A stretch of 64,000 nucleotides of DNA from the NCBI RefSeq assembly GCF_032854445.1, contig NC_088306.1:15619386-15683385 (forward strand), given 5' to 3'. Position 1 is the stretch's first letter, and the number at the start of each line of letters is the position of its first letter. Shown one piece after another: positions 13,017-29,775 of this stretch. The position numbers and the translations under genes are program-made. The notes under the pieces are model-generated. The model searched no databases and was not told the DNA's origin. It saw only the letters and a list, made by a program, of their open reading frames with translations. The DNA is from Liolophura sinensis (taxonomy: Eukaryota; Mollusca; Polyplacophora; Chitonida; Chitonidae).

Positions 13017-16000
13017 GACGCAAAACACCAATACTACCAGGGAAAAGCCTGTACATTTCTAACACTTTCTCACCGTGACATATAATTCTTTCTTAGTTTT
13101 TATGCTTTGAAGCACATATACGCCCATTCTTTGGTTAAAACAGAAGTTCAAAACCCTTACCTGATATACAGTGGCATTACATAAGAACTATAGCATGTGC
13201 CACAGACAGTTGTCCTCATTTCCCTGACTCATGTGGCTTATTATACTTAAATTGCCGGGGAAGGAACCCAGACACAGTTCCAATGGCTGATTCCGAACCA
13301 ACAACCTTGTAACCGATATTAACCAAGACTATACCAAGGGTTGCACGGGAGTAGAATCCGTTGAAACAATACTAAACACGTCAACGGATGGAGAACAACT
13401 ATGTACATGTGTTACAGAGTATTTCACATGATATCGCGTAGTACTACATGCACTATGTAGGTCAGTCCAGAAAGTTCTATACAAGAATACATGTAATTTC
13501 ATTCATTGATCACGTGATACATGACGTATTATCACGTACGTCACTGTCACGAGTTTGGACAACACAATGTTGTTCTAATTCTTCAGATAGTTATGTTACT
13601 GCCAGTAAAGTCTAACTCAAAGACGAAGGTTACGTTATTTCTTTTAAACGGTTAATTGCTCAGTGTTATATAACAGGAATGACAACAGCTTTACGCATCG
13701 AGTTCGTTCTTGAAATATCAAATGTGTCTTTTCAGCAATGTAATACTTGGAACCTGTACAACTGTGCTGCAACACAAGGAGTGTGGGTGTGTTTGTGTGT
13801 GTGTGTGTGTATGTGGAGGGGAGTGGGGTCGAACTTGACTGAATACGTCCTGCCTGCTAGCTGATAGGAGATCTACGATTGAGCTCTGAGCATAAATGTA
13901 CCAGTGTACGGTATATTTCACGCCACTGCATTCTTGTTGGGCAACCTCATGTATGTAGATGCACATAGGTGTAATCCCCAACCTTAGTTAATCAAAAGTT
14001 GTTTTTCGGGAATTTACATTCATGCAAACAGATATGAACGAACACCTCAAAAAAAAAAAAAAGAATAGAGCGCCAAAATTATATCTATCAGTGAAAAAGT
14101 TACTAAAAGAACTGTTAATATTGTAGTCACACAGACAATATATAAATTAGTTCCAAATCCAGAAAATAAAACAAAACAAAAACACTTACCTATGCCTTTG
14201 CTGGCTACATGAGTTAATCACAAAGCTCGTACAGGGTTAAAGCTAGGTCGATAATATTATAACTCTTCACACCATTTTGCGCTCAGTCTGTATCAAAGGC
14301 CTTCAAAACAACTGAAGGGTGAAATCAAGCGATGCAAGTCTTTCATAACACGGTATAAAACGCCAAGGCGTGGTTCGAGAATATTAAAATTAAGGTGTGG
14401 GGTGATAATGCTCGAACGCGTCAACCCACCGAGTCTATTTTGGGATTCAAAAAGTGGGTCTGCTAAAGATCCAGTGAAATTTATATACTGGCCGTGGCTT
14501 GCTAACTATGACTTACTCTTGTTTTACTCTCTATGCTCACTTTCACATATCATTGTCAAAATTGTCTATTTTGCTGAGCCTAGAGTTTACATAAGACACA
14601 AATTTTGTAAACATTATATGCATAAATAGCGCAGTATAAACTGTAATAGACCATTCAAGGTGCAGGAATATAGGAATGAAAGGCTATGACGCCAATGCCT
14701 CACGTGAGATCAGGGTAGAGGATGAACAGAAAAAAATACGCACCGGTGTATATTTATGCCATCTAAATATAGTGACCTACTTTAGTCTCGTAGGTCAACA
14801 CAAATCTACATGTTTACATACCGATGTATCACGTTTTACAATAAACAGTTACTTTTTTCAAGTACACAGAATGTATACACTCACCTTTATCTTTTTCTAG
14901 TTAATATGTAATAATTATATTAATAAACTTCAATGTATGTAAGCGTCGAGTGCAAGATTCGCGAACCACTCAACGTAGACGATGAAAAGGGCGTTCCAAG
15001 TCCATGATCGCAGGATTTTATTTCCAGAACAACTTTTTTTGATTGTTTACAAATATTCAAGCACCCGGTGTTTTTTACATCGCCACGATGCATTCATGAA
15101 CATTTGCAATCAAAGGGCGACTGAGATACCTAGCCACTATAGTTACATTTGACCTGAAAATCACCCACGGACAATGAGTTTATACATTTATGTTGGATAG
15201 CATGCCTGTAATAAAAAATGGTCTATACTGTTGGTTGGATATGTATCAAATATCTTATTACAAAATCAAGATTTGCAGGCCAAAGTTGTTCAAGTGTAGA
15301 TAACAGTAAATCTGTAGTAAACTTACATTTTACGATATGAAAATTCCAAATACCATTTTAGGGCTTACATTGACGTGTACAAAGACGGTATTCATTCCTT
15401 GATTTAAATAATATCACATTAAAACGAAATTACTCAACAGGTGTAGAAAGCAGATATAGGGGAAATCTAATTACTGCCACACTCTACTTAATGACTACAA
15501 CTTGTTTCGAACACACCACCGCAATTTAGACAGCTCAGTTAGCAAGGACTAACATGTTCATATGTTATCAGAGACAATCAACGTTCTGGTATTACCAGTC
15601 TACCGTATACAGTTATACATAAAATTACCTTATTAAACAGTATACCCCCTTCGTATTGATACACCCAAGAAAGTATATAAATTCCACATCATCTCTCCTT
15701 AGCGTGTAAGATAACAGGAAGAACTGACCTTATCTAACGCTCGGACAGTTTGTAATAGACGATCGTTGATCACCCCTGCACAGTTCTTGAGTAAGTGAGT
15801 GCTTGGGGTTTAACGTCGTACTTAACAATTTTTCAGTCATATGACAACGATACACTGTTCTTGACCAAAGATGTTCAAACCACTGAATATTGAAATTAAA
15901 CGATTGTGTATCTCTTATAAGGAGTTATTATATGACACGCCCTTCCGGATAGCGTAGGTGTGTCCTGGATGTGTGTCACAGGGTCAGGATACTTTTGGCA

Positions 16001-17319
16001 CAAACAGCACGTCTGAGTATGAAGACGGTGGCATATCGTTATGCCAGTAATGGCCGTGCATAGAGTGAGACATACTTGTGCATGTAGGCTATATTGTTAG
16101 GACTGGTTTCAACTGGTTGATATAAGGGAAGCATGTGGTTTGTCAGATATGTAGGCAAACTATTGTAGAATAAGTAAAACACACTTAAGAATGGCGTAAC
16201 TGAAGCATCTATGGTATAAATTGATCTGGATAGTTTTAGGATGAAAATGTTAAGCAGACCTTTGCGCCCTGTATTATACCTAAAGGAAGAAACTGTTGTT
16301 TACCATTGATAGGCCTATGTGTGCAAAAGTTCCTTTCACTGTTAGCCTAATATTGACATACATGTAGTTAATACAGTGAAAAGAAATTATGGGGCACCAA
16401 AAAGAAAACACCTGTATCTCCAAGCATCAATTCAAAGAGCCCATGTGACGCGAATATACAGTAACAAAACAACGAATCTGTCCATACTCGATGACATCCT
16501 GTTGACCTACTCTGTACGTGTATCGTATAGCCGAAGTTTGGGCTGGCTGCCATTCTAGATGTGTTGATATAGTGCGACATAGCCAGGCCGAATCACCGCC
16601 ACAAAATCGGGTCAAGGTCATGGTTGTGTACATACAAACAGCTAGCTGGGCCTTGCTCCTGACGACATAATTATTTAAAAGGAGGGGTTTCAATAACATG
16701 CCCTACATCTAGTCCAAAGGCTGACTCAGTTTAAGCGAAGGCCTCTATATGTTGTTGGAGCAGGGAGATAACAAAAAGAGAGCCGTGTGCAAACCTTATG
16801 TTACTCGCCCCGGTGAAAACAAGATATATTTTTATTTTAAAAATTCCCGGAGAGACTAAAAAGCAGAAAAACATTTCGGACTAGGAGTCGAAAGTTAATT
16901 TTTTTTTTTGTGTTTGAAGAGTTGATTTAACCGTTGACTCGTGAGGTGAAATAAATTTCTCTTTTACTTTTGTTATACGCCCTAGATTGATGCCAATCAT
17001 CTCCCTGTACTGCCTTCGGGCAAACGCCTGGAACCATCGTCGGAAAAAAGAAAACGTACCTAAACACCAGTGATCTATTTAATACATCATGTGGTACAAA
17101 CCTTTCTCGTGTTAATATTTATAGCAAAAAACGCCATGTCAGTGGGTCGTATCAGCGTCCCATACCTGTTTGGTCGTCATGCACTTCCCGGGTGACACGT
17201 GTCAGTCATAATTGAAAGGCTTTGAAAAGGGAAGGTGGAATATTTCAGGGGAATCCCATGCCCTTCTTCATTTGCCGAACTGTTGCACAGCACAAATATA
17301 ACGCCCCATAAATGTCCAT
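13017..17319. other. Intergenic, nothing recognised
   Basis: Contains a (GT)n run at about 13788-13812 and a SINE family B tail at about 15793-15853. No protein-coding exon or RNA gene was identified. Confidence 0.5.
15793..15853 (-). mobile_element. SINE family B, 3' tail fragment
   Basis: Contains gagtgcttggggtttaacgt, cgtacttaac and tcagtcatatgac, the conserved tail of family B, and then stops. Confidence 0.75.
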
Positions 17320-17545
17320 ATTTATTTATTTATTTATTTATTTGATTGATGTTTTACGCTGTACCAAAGAATATCTCACTTATACGACGGCGGCCTGCAT
17401 TATGATGGAAGGAAACCTACGACCACTCGCAGGGTGATTAGGCTAATTGCACGGCTTGGACTCACAGCGACCCCATTCGTGCGAGACTCCCAGGTCATTG
17501 CGCCACGCTAACATGCTATCGACCTCAGCCAGGGAGGCCCCCATA
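17320..17545 (-). mobile_element. SINE family A, near full length
   Basis: Starts with the (TTTA)n/tttgattgatgttttacg tail and runs through catttgatgg-like body sequence to the tRNA-like head at the far end (ggactcacagcgacc, agggaggcccc). It has several internal deletions compared with the 23758 copy. Confidence 0.85.
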
Positions 17546-18357
17546 AAATGTGCAACCAAACATCTGGTGCTAGAAAGCCTTTGTTACCGGTATATTGCTT
17601 TTTCAGAACAAAAGAAAAAAGTAAGCGATAAATAAAGTGCATGTTACTAAAAGGAAGGAGACAACACATCTGCACTTAATGCTCGTTCTGAAGTCTTGTG
17701 TGTACTGAGGTCTGCTAAGTGGCAGACAGGCCAAGCTTGGCCTTCTGATGGACATTGGGTTCTGTTTTGTTCAGATCCAGACCTTGAAAGGACCCAGGGT
17801 CGATGTTGTAAATAAAGGGAAACAATATACCTCTGCCATCATGTCTAAAATGAATGTTAAAAAATTTATGTCGATTGATAAAATAGTGCGTCAATTCTGC
17901 TAGCGTTCACTTCTCAGAATTGACTATATAGGTCAGTAACCAACTACGTAATGCTAGGACTGTAAACACTACTCTGCAGTTCGGGATAATGTACTGAGGG
18001 TGGCAGGTAAGATCACGTCTATTTAACCATAACTTCTGCGTGAGGTGTATCGTACGATATAAATGCCCTGTCGTAGTTTTGGGCTATACTGCTAGCTGCG
18101 CTGCTACATTCTAGTCATAACGGTCCACGGTCTGCTTCTATAACAACACAAATATATATAACTTGCGCATAATTTCTGACTCGTCCAGCGTATTCTGTGG
18201 TCTTTGGGCTAGTACAAATTGTTTGAACCAGCCTGAGCTTGACTGCCATAAGGCGGCAAAATACGGGCTCCCGTTAGAGCGAGGAAACAGCACTGCTGGG
18301 CCCGCTGTCGGTAAAATGTGATTGTCATGCCTGGTGCCATCAATTATATATTATATC
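17546..18357. other. Intergenic, nothing recognised
   Basis: No exon-like frame, RNA gene or repeat was seen. Confidence 0.5.
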
Positions 18358-18908
18358 CTTAATACACACCTCTAGATCCCAATCGGTCATACCCAAAAGT
18401 GTGTATAAAACTCCCTTAATACACACACCTCCAGATCCCAATCGATCAGACCCAAAAGTGTGTATAAAGCTCCCTTAATACATACCTCCAGATCCCAATT
18501 GATCAGACCCTAAAGTGTGTATAAAACTGTCCCTAATACACACCACCAGATCCCAATCGATCAGACCCAAAAATGTGTATAAAACTGTCCTTAATACACA
18601 CCACCAGATCCCAATCGATCAGACCCAAAAATGTGTATAAAACTGTCCTTAATACACACCACCAGATCCCAATCGATCAGACCGAAAAATGTGTATAAAA
18701 CTGTCCTTAATACACACGTCCAGATCCCAATCGATCAGACCCTAAAGTGTGTATAAAACTGTCCTTAATACACACCACCAGATCCCAATCGATCAGACCG
18801 AAAAATGTGTATAAAACTGTCCTTAATACACACGTCCAGATCCCAATCGATCAGACCCAAAAATGTGTATAAAACTGTCCTTAATACACACGTCCAGATC
18901 CCAATCGT
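18358..18908. repeat. Minisatellite, about 59-bp unit, 9-10 copies
   Basis: Each unit reads ccttaatacacac, cagatcccaatcgatcagac and gtgtgtataaaactg. Copies in the middle and right part are almost identical, while the leftmost copies carry more changes. The array ends at ccaatcg, where unique sequence begins. Confidence 0.93.
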
Positions 18909-20689
18909 TTTCTACAGACAAAGGCAACAAGGTATGTGTCCCATGGTGAACATACAAGCCTACTTAACCACACCATGGTGGAGGATGTTTGATCAAGTTA
19001 AGAAGCGGGAACGTCTCCACGTCTTGACCTGTGAGACATCAAGCATTCATCCGGTTACCATTGTTACTAATTTCCTGGGAGAATATTTTTCATTTTGTCT
19101 TTGTATCGCGTGTTTGTGAAGAATCAAATGAAGATCTGTTACATAGGGCCTATTTCCCCCATGTAAGTTTATTGACACAAGTTTCAAATTTGATCACCGA
19201 CCATCACTTATCACCAAAGATTTTGTGCCCTCAGGACAAAATTTTCACGATTTATTTCTTGTATGTGTAATATTCCCGCCCAAAAATGTAAATTTAGTTT
19301 TTAATGGATTGTGATATTGATAGTTCCTCGTGACTTTGTACACTAGAATAGCGTCAATCTGTAAAACACATTTTTGCCTTGGCGGAAATCATTCTATGTA
19401 AGACTTATGGCATGAAATTGTCATCCAAACTAATTTTTGTGTGTAAAATGTGAATATCGAAGGAAAAGAGCGAATGGAGACAGTAGTTCCTTGCTAAAGC
19501 ACTTCACAATTAATTATTTCTTAGAAGGTGGTGTGTGTTGTCATGCTCTGTGCTCTGATTGCTTGTTTCGAAATGATTCACAGTCTTTCTTTGAAAACGA
19601 CATGAATCAACTTGCCAACGGTTTTATTTTGTCTGTATGAAAATACGAACATCTTTACTGATTACCTCACACATCATTGTATTGAATGTAACGACGACAT
19701 GATTTTGAAGCGAAGCCGACCAGGTCAGTTCTTAAAATTAATTTATATTCTTTATATTGTGTGTACTAAGAAAATGGTCAGTTTAGGACCAGCGTTTAGC
19801 GGCCACCTTGGCATAATGGCTATGATCATTTGGCGCATGTTTTGTTTGCATCCTTCACCTCACAGAATTTCACGAACACGTCCCGTGTATTGTTTCGAAC
19901 AAAAATGGTCAGAAAATCTGTTATGTGACAATCTGATAAGTTGTTTGTCAGACCAATATGCAGTATGGTTAGAGATTTAAATATTATATCGCTGAGCGTG
20001 AAAATCTACAAAATCTCTTGTCCAAGGCTGTGTTTGAATCGGCACCATGTGATTTAAGCACGAATGCATGGTAACATGAGAAAAATAATGGTTTAGTGCT
20101 GAAGAAACAAGAGCCATGGGTAAAGGAACACTAGCCATGGGACAATGAAGAACAGATATAAATGTGGAGAGAGAATCCGGGATCAGTTGTGAAGCATTAT
20201 CAATTTACGTGATATCATAAAACTTCGTGTCATAGGCCTTTGTCACTCCAACCCATGCGTAAATTATTTTTCCTCATAGTTCCTTGTCATTCAGGTATTT
20301 TTGTTTCGTTTTTCGTGGTTTTGGTCATAAAGAAACTAGCTATATCTACTATAACTACATAATGCCACTTGCCTATAGACAAATAGAATGCGTACCGAAA
20401 TGAAATTACAGGACACATCTGATTTATTTTCATACTGGTTACTGTCGAACCTCTCGACATTTTCTTGTTTTGTCAGTTTTTTAAGTGAGTAACCATCTAT
20501 TTGCGCAGATTTCCATGAAGACAAATTACACATCAAGCCTTGTAGTGGCATATTGTATAGACCAGAGAAGGACTGGTACAGTATATTGATAGGTTACCTG
20601 ACTAAATCGCAGGTTTAATATTATTCCACTCAGCATCCCAATATTTCCCTTGGTTTGTAGATGATGTGACTAAGTGTAGTATTTCTATA
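18909..20689. other. Intergenic, nothing recognised
   Basis: Short open frames on the + strand (19031-19270, 19612-19980) lack recognisable domains and splice context. No gene is called. Confidence 0.5.
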
Positions 20690-21480
20690 TTTTACATGTT
20701 GTGATTTAGTTGGTCGAATGTTTGACTTATCTCAGTAATTTGACATGATTAGTCTAAGAATGACTCATTATATCTGCATTTTCTACTGATTGGTCGAATG
20801 TTTGACTAATCTCTGTGTTTTGACCTGTTTAGTCTAAGGTATGACTTAGTATATCAATATTTTCACCTGATTAAGGTTTACGGTTTAATTTATTATTTCG
20901 GTATTTAGACCTGGTTAGTGGAAGGTTAGACTTATTTACTAGCTATTTTTGGCCTGTTTACTCGAAGGTTTGCCTGATAATCTCCGTATTTTGACCTGTT
21001 TAGTTTGACTATGAAGTGACTTTTTACTTCGGTATGTTGACCTGATTAGTCGCAGATTTTACTTATTATCTCGGTAGTCTGAGCATAGAGGGACTTTTTA
21101 CTGCGGTATTTTGACCTGTTTAGTCGAAGATTTGACTTATTATCTCGGTAGTTTGAGCTGGTAAATTTTGAGCATAAAGTGACTTTATTTCGGTATGTTG
21201 ACCTGTTGACACGAAGATTTGACTTATTATCTCGGTTGTTTGAGCTGGTGTGAGCATAAAGTGACTTTATTTCGGTATGTTGACCTGTTGACACGAAGAT
21301 TTGACTTATTATCTCGGTAGTTTGAGCTGGTAAATTTTGAGCATAAAGTGACTTTATTTCGGTATGTTGACCTGTTGACACGAAGATTTGACTTATTATC
21401 TCGGTTGTTTGAGCTGGTGTGAGCATAAAGTGACTTTTTACTTCGGTATTTTGACCTGTTTAGTAGAAAATTTGACTTAT
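20690..21480. repeat. Tandem array with alternating 87/82-bp units on an older degenerate base
   Basis: The right part has near-identical units starting gacttattatctcggt at 21134, 21221, 21303 and 21390, giving spacings of 87, 82 and 87. The long unit carries ctggtaaattttgagc and the short one ctggtgtgagc. To the left, to about 20690, the same theme (gtttgacttatctc, ttgacctgtttagtc) persists in strongly diverged form. Open frames on the minus strand across this region are by-products of the repeat. Confidence 0.85.
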
Positions 21481-22473
21481 TACAATGTATATAGGTGTAT
21501 TTTGCCTTTTTAAGTTGCAGTACAGTATATGTGAATATTGTTTGCTTTCCATGAATTTGCATGAGGTATTGGGGCCTACTTTCTATTGCTGAGAATTACT
21601 CTGGCCATGGTATTTCTGGTAAAAAACCGCGGACAGATGAAATCGAAAATGAAACGCCCATGCATGTATAATGCAGGTACACCCACAATGTGAAATTCCA
21701 TGATGATGAGCACAGGAGACTACTCCTACATAAACATGTGTAGGGCGTGTAACCAGCTTCCAACACGTTGTGTCATCGGTACCGTTGTAGTCCGTGGAAT
21801 ATCTATATAGGCTTTATGATCATATAGGATTAACGGATTTTATGTGGATTCCAGGAAATAAAGAAATACGGTTATCTTCCGACGACACCGAAGGCATTTC
21901 TGTCGTTTCTTAGTTCGGATTTGTGATTATTAACCACAGCTATAAATTATGATAGTTGCGAATGGCGTCTGTGTGTGTGGCAGCAGACAAAAACAGATTC
22001 TGAAAGTGACTATTAAATTGGCGGATGACGTAATTACCATGAAAGAGTAGGAGATCATATGTATGGAGGTTCATTGAAGACCGTGGGAATTCAAATACGT
22101 GAATGTGCGGTTATTTTTTGTGATCAGTTTTCACATGGAATTACGTCGTTGATGAAGCTTGTTTAACGTCGATAATAGAAGAAAATACAGGCATGGACGT
22201 ACGGTTGTATTGTTAGCACTGGACCAAATGGATTTATTTGGTGTTATTCTGGAAATCCAGAAGGTGTGATTGATACGACGGGAAAACGCTTTCATCGGCG
22301 TCTTAGTGTTTTAAGTGATACATCGCAATATGTGTTCGAAAACAAGCCCAGTCACTAAGAATCGAATGGCCGCGGTTGCTTGGTTGTCAAACGAAGGGAG
22401 GTAAGTCAGTAACTGAAATTTTTCCTGACTTAGTAACCTCCCACTCTGGATTAAACAGAGGCACCCAAATTTA

Positions 22474-22476
<3 letters not shown>
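21481..22476. other. Intergenic, nothing recognised
   Basis: Unique AT-rich sequence. A minor imperfect inverted repeat (gggaggtaagtcag / ctgacttagtaacctccc) lies at about 22395-22443. Confidence 0.5.

Positions 22477-22522
<46 letters not shown>
22477..22522. repeat. (AT)n microsatellite
   Basis: About 22 AT dinucleotides without interruption. Confidence 0.95.
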
Positions 22523-22523
<1 letters not shown>

Positions 22524-23757
22524 CAACTGACTGTTCTTCGAATACCAGGTTTATGTTATTTGAACGAACGTAGGTATTACTGATTATCTTTTCTTTCCTG
22601 CGTTTTGTCCTTGTCATGTACAATGAAAATATTACAACAGAGTGAGGATTTATTCTTATTATTTCAAATTTGATTTATTTTCTAACTGATATTTGTCAAA
22701 TTACGTTTTTTTTCTAATGGTTATTGCTGTTATCAGTAATCTATCGACACCAAAATTTTGGCTCACTTTTCCAACACAGGTCATCGCAGTGAATAGGGAA
22801 CTTCATACACGGCTTTACTTGACGAGTTGTAGACCAATTATGAGTTCCGGACCGTTTGTACAAAACTATAAACCGTTTTTATCCTGTGTTGGACTTGGAA
22901 TTTTTTCCCCGACTTTGCCAGAACATTTCATTTTATATTGAACTAAAATAGGTACAGAGATTCAACATGACGAGTACAGACCAAAATCAACTTTTGAGCC
23001 ATTCCGTTCCTTTTCGGCAAAATTTTGGTTGTTTTTTTTTTTCTTTTTTTGTTTTGTTTGTCCTGTTTTGGACTTTGGATAGTATTCGGGAGCGATTATT
23101 TTCCAAAAAGCGGAATCTGGGGCTTTACCATGCATGGCACGTTACAGATCTATTCGAGAATTGCGCTGTTTTGCTCATTTTCAATTTAAATTATGACCTA
23201 AATGGTTGGTTATTCTGAAATTGAAACTTTACCCATACAAGTCACTCGAGCAGGTTTGAGTCTTGGGCATTTTCGTCCATTTTCAACAAAATTATGAACA
23301 AATTATGAATTATAAACTTTGATATACATATACATGTAACTATGAGGTAACTATTAGCCTGTGCCTCAAGTCAGTTGGAGACACACATTGCGACATCAGT
23401 TCTTCCAATATGATTGTAATTGTTATTATTATCATTGTTATTGCACTACCTCATTCCCCTAATAGCTCCGTTCACGCGGCAGCCGAGGGCCCCTACGAGC
23501 GTGGGGTTCGCGAACTTTACTTTTCTGCTAGAAGATTTGTCACACATACACATAGCGAGCGGGCTAAATTTCCGACTTTCCAAAACATTACTCGCCGTCA
23601 TACAAGTGAAATATTCTTGATTACGGCTTTCCTATAAAACATTTACATGAACAGCTAGAATAAAACTGAGGTAAATAGACTAGGGGTTGGATTTCACGGC
23701 TATATACGTGTAACCGTTTGCTTGCACACACTGTCGTCGCTCCTCTGGTTTCAGGGG
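22523..23757. other. Intergenic or 5' region of the TNF ligand gene
   Basis: No coding exon was recognised. A non-coding first exon of the downstream gene may lie here or further left, because its first coding exon is preceded by a splice-acceptor-like sequence. Confidence 0.4.
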
Positions 23758-24016
23758 GCCTCCGTGGCTCAGTCGGTTAGCGCTCTAGCAGAGGGTAATG
23801 ACCCAGGAGTCTCTCACGAATGCGGTCGCTGTGAGTTCAAGTCCAGCTCATGCTGGTTTCCTCTCCGGTCGTAAGTAGGAAGGTCCAGCAACCTGCGGAT
23901 GGTCGTGGTTTTTCCCCGGGCTCTGCCCGGTTTCCTCCCACCATAATGCTGGCCGCCGTCGTATAAGTGAAATATTATCGAGTACGGCGTAAAACACCAA
24001 TGAAATAAATAAATAA
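23758..24016 (+). mobile_element. SINE family A, full length
   Basis: The best reference copy in the window. The head is tRNA-like: gcctccgtggctcagtcggt contains an A-box, and gtgagttcaagtccagctc a B-box-like motif, together an internal RNA polymerase III promoter. The body includes aacctgcggatggtcgtgg and accataatgctggccgccg. The tail is gagtacggcgtaaaacacca plus (AAAT)n. It lies tail-to-tail with the next copy, 11 bp away. Confidence 0.93.
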
Positions 24017-24027
24017 ATTCTGGTTTT

Positions 24028-24179
24028 ATTTATTTATTTATTTATTTGATTGGTGTTTTACGCCGTAATCAAGAACATTTCACTTATACGACTGCGGCTA
24101 GCATTATGGTGAGAGGAAATCGGGCAGAGCCCGGGAGAAACCCACGACCATCCGCAGGTTGCTGGAAGACCTTCCCAGT
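24028..24179 (-). mobile_element. SINE family A, inverted, 5'-truncated
   Basis: Starts with (TTTA)n and tttgattggtgttttacgcc, runs through the body to gaccttcccagtc, and lacks the tRNA-like head. It is the inverted partner of the 23758-24016 copy, so the pair forms a potential hairpin of about 150 bp of stem. Confidence 0.9.
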
Positions 24180-24259
24180 CTGGTTTTACTCTCTATGCTG
24201 TAGGTCTTGAGTTATATTTTTACCCTAAACAAATAAGTAAATGAATAGGCCTGCTGTGT

Positions 24260-24363
24260 AACTATTGTCAGGTACAGGTTTACTCCGGTTTGTCCGGTTT
24301 CCTCCATCCATCATGAAACCTGATCACCTTCACATGAAAAGTGAAAGTGAAAATAAATAAATA
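24260..24363 (+). mobile_element. SINE family C-like 3' fragment
   Basis: tttcctccatccatcatgaa, acctgatcacctt and the gaaaataaataaataag end resemble the tail half of the 50796 element. The head is missing. Confidence 0.5.
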
Positions 24364-24428
24364 AGATTAGTGATGCTGTTGTTTTGTTGTTAATATGCAC
24401 ATGCTAATATTTCAGGGTGGGCAAAATC

Positions 24429-29270
<4,842 letters not shown>

Positions 29271-29613
29271 CTTTGCAACCGGGAGTAGTTTCTGGCCTTT
29301 TTTAAGAGAAAAGGATATTTGAAAATATTTTTGTTATTTATCCATACAACTTTTTGGTTGGGATACTACAGGTCCGTTCAATTCGTTCCGTCCCCTCAGC
29401 TGCGCTACAGTGAATTCCCAAAGTAGATATAACATCCTGAGAGCTAGCTGCGGAGATGGTTTAATCTTCCCGAAGACTTTCGGATTTGAAACTCGCGGCG
29501 ACTGTGTGTACAGCCCGCGGTTTGAAGCCTTCAAACTCTCAGGAGGAGACCCTAAAATACGGTTTGAATGTCTAGATTGAGGCAGTGATGTAATTGATGC
29601 AATCACGATAATC

Positions 29614-29619
29614 AATAAA
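29614..29619 (+). terminator. Candidate polyadenylation signal of TNF ligand gene
   Basis: AATAAA lies 344 bases after the stop codon. A second AATAAA at 29770-29775 is an alternative. Confidence 0.5.
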
Positions 29620-29775
29620 TTCATTGAATTCAGTTTGTTTCATTTGTGACCCAGTTCTCTGTGAGGAACATGGTGCTATGTATGTTCTGACTGTTTGTGA
29701 CCTGAATGTGTTTACTTTCTGTAATAGCTTTACCCATTATTTGTGCAAAATATAATCCATGTCTTTCTCAATAAA

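Noticed and set aside
21046..21562. Minus strand proteins with repeated TTEIISQIFVSTGQ
   Set aside because: Produced by the 87/82-bp tandem units; mixed unit lengths shift frames between copies, which a coding repeat would avoid.
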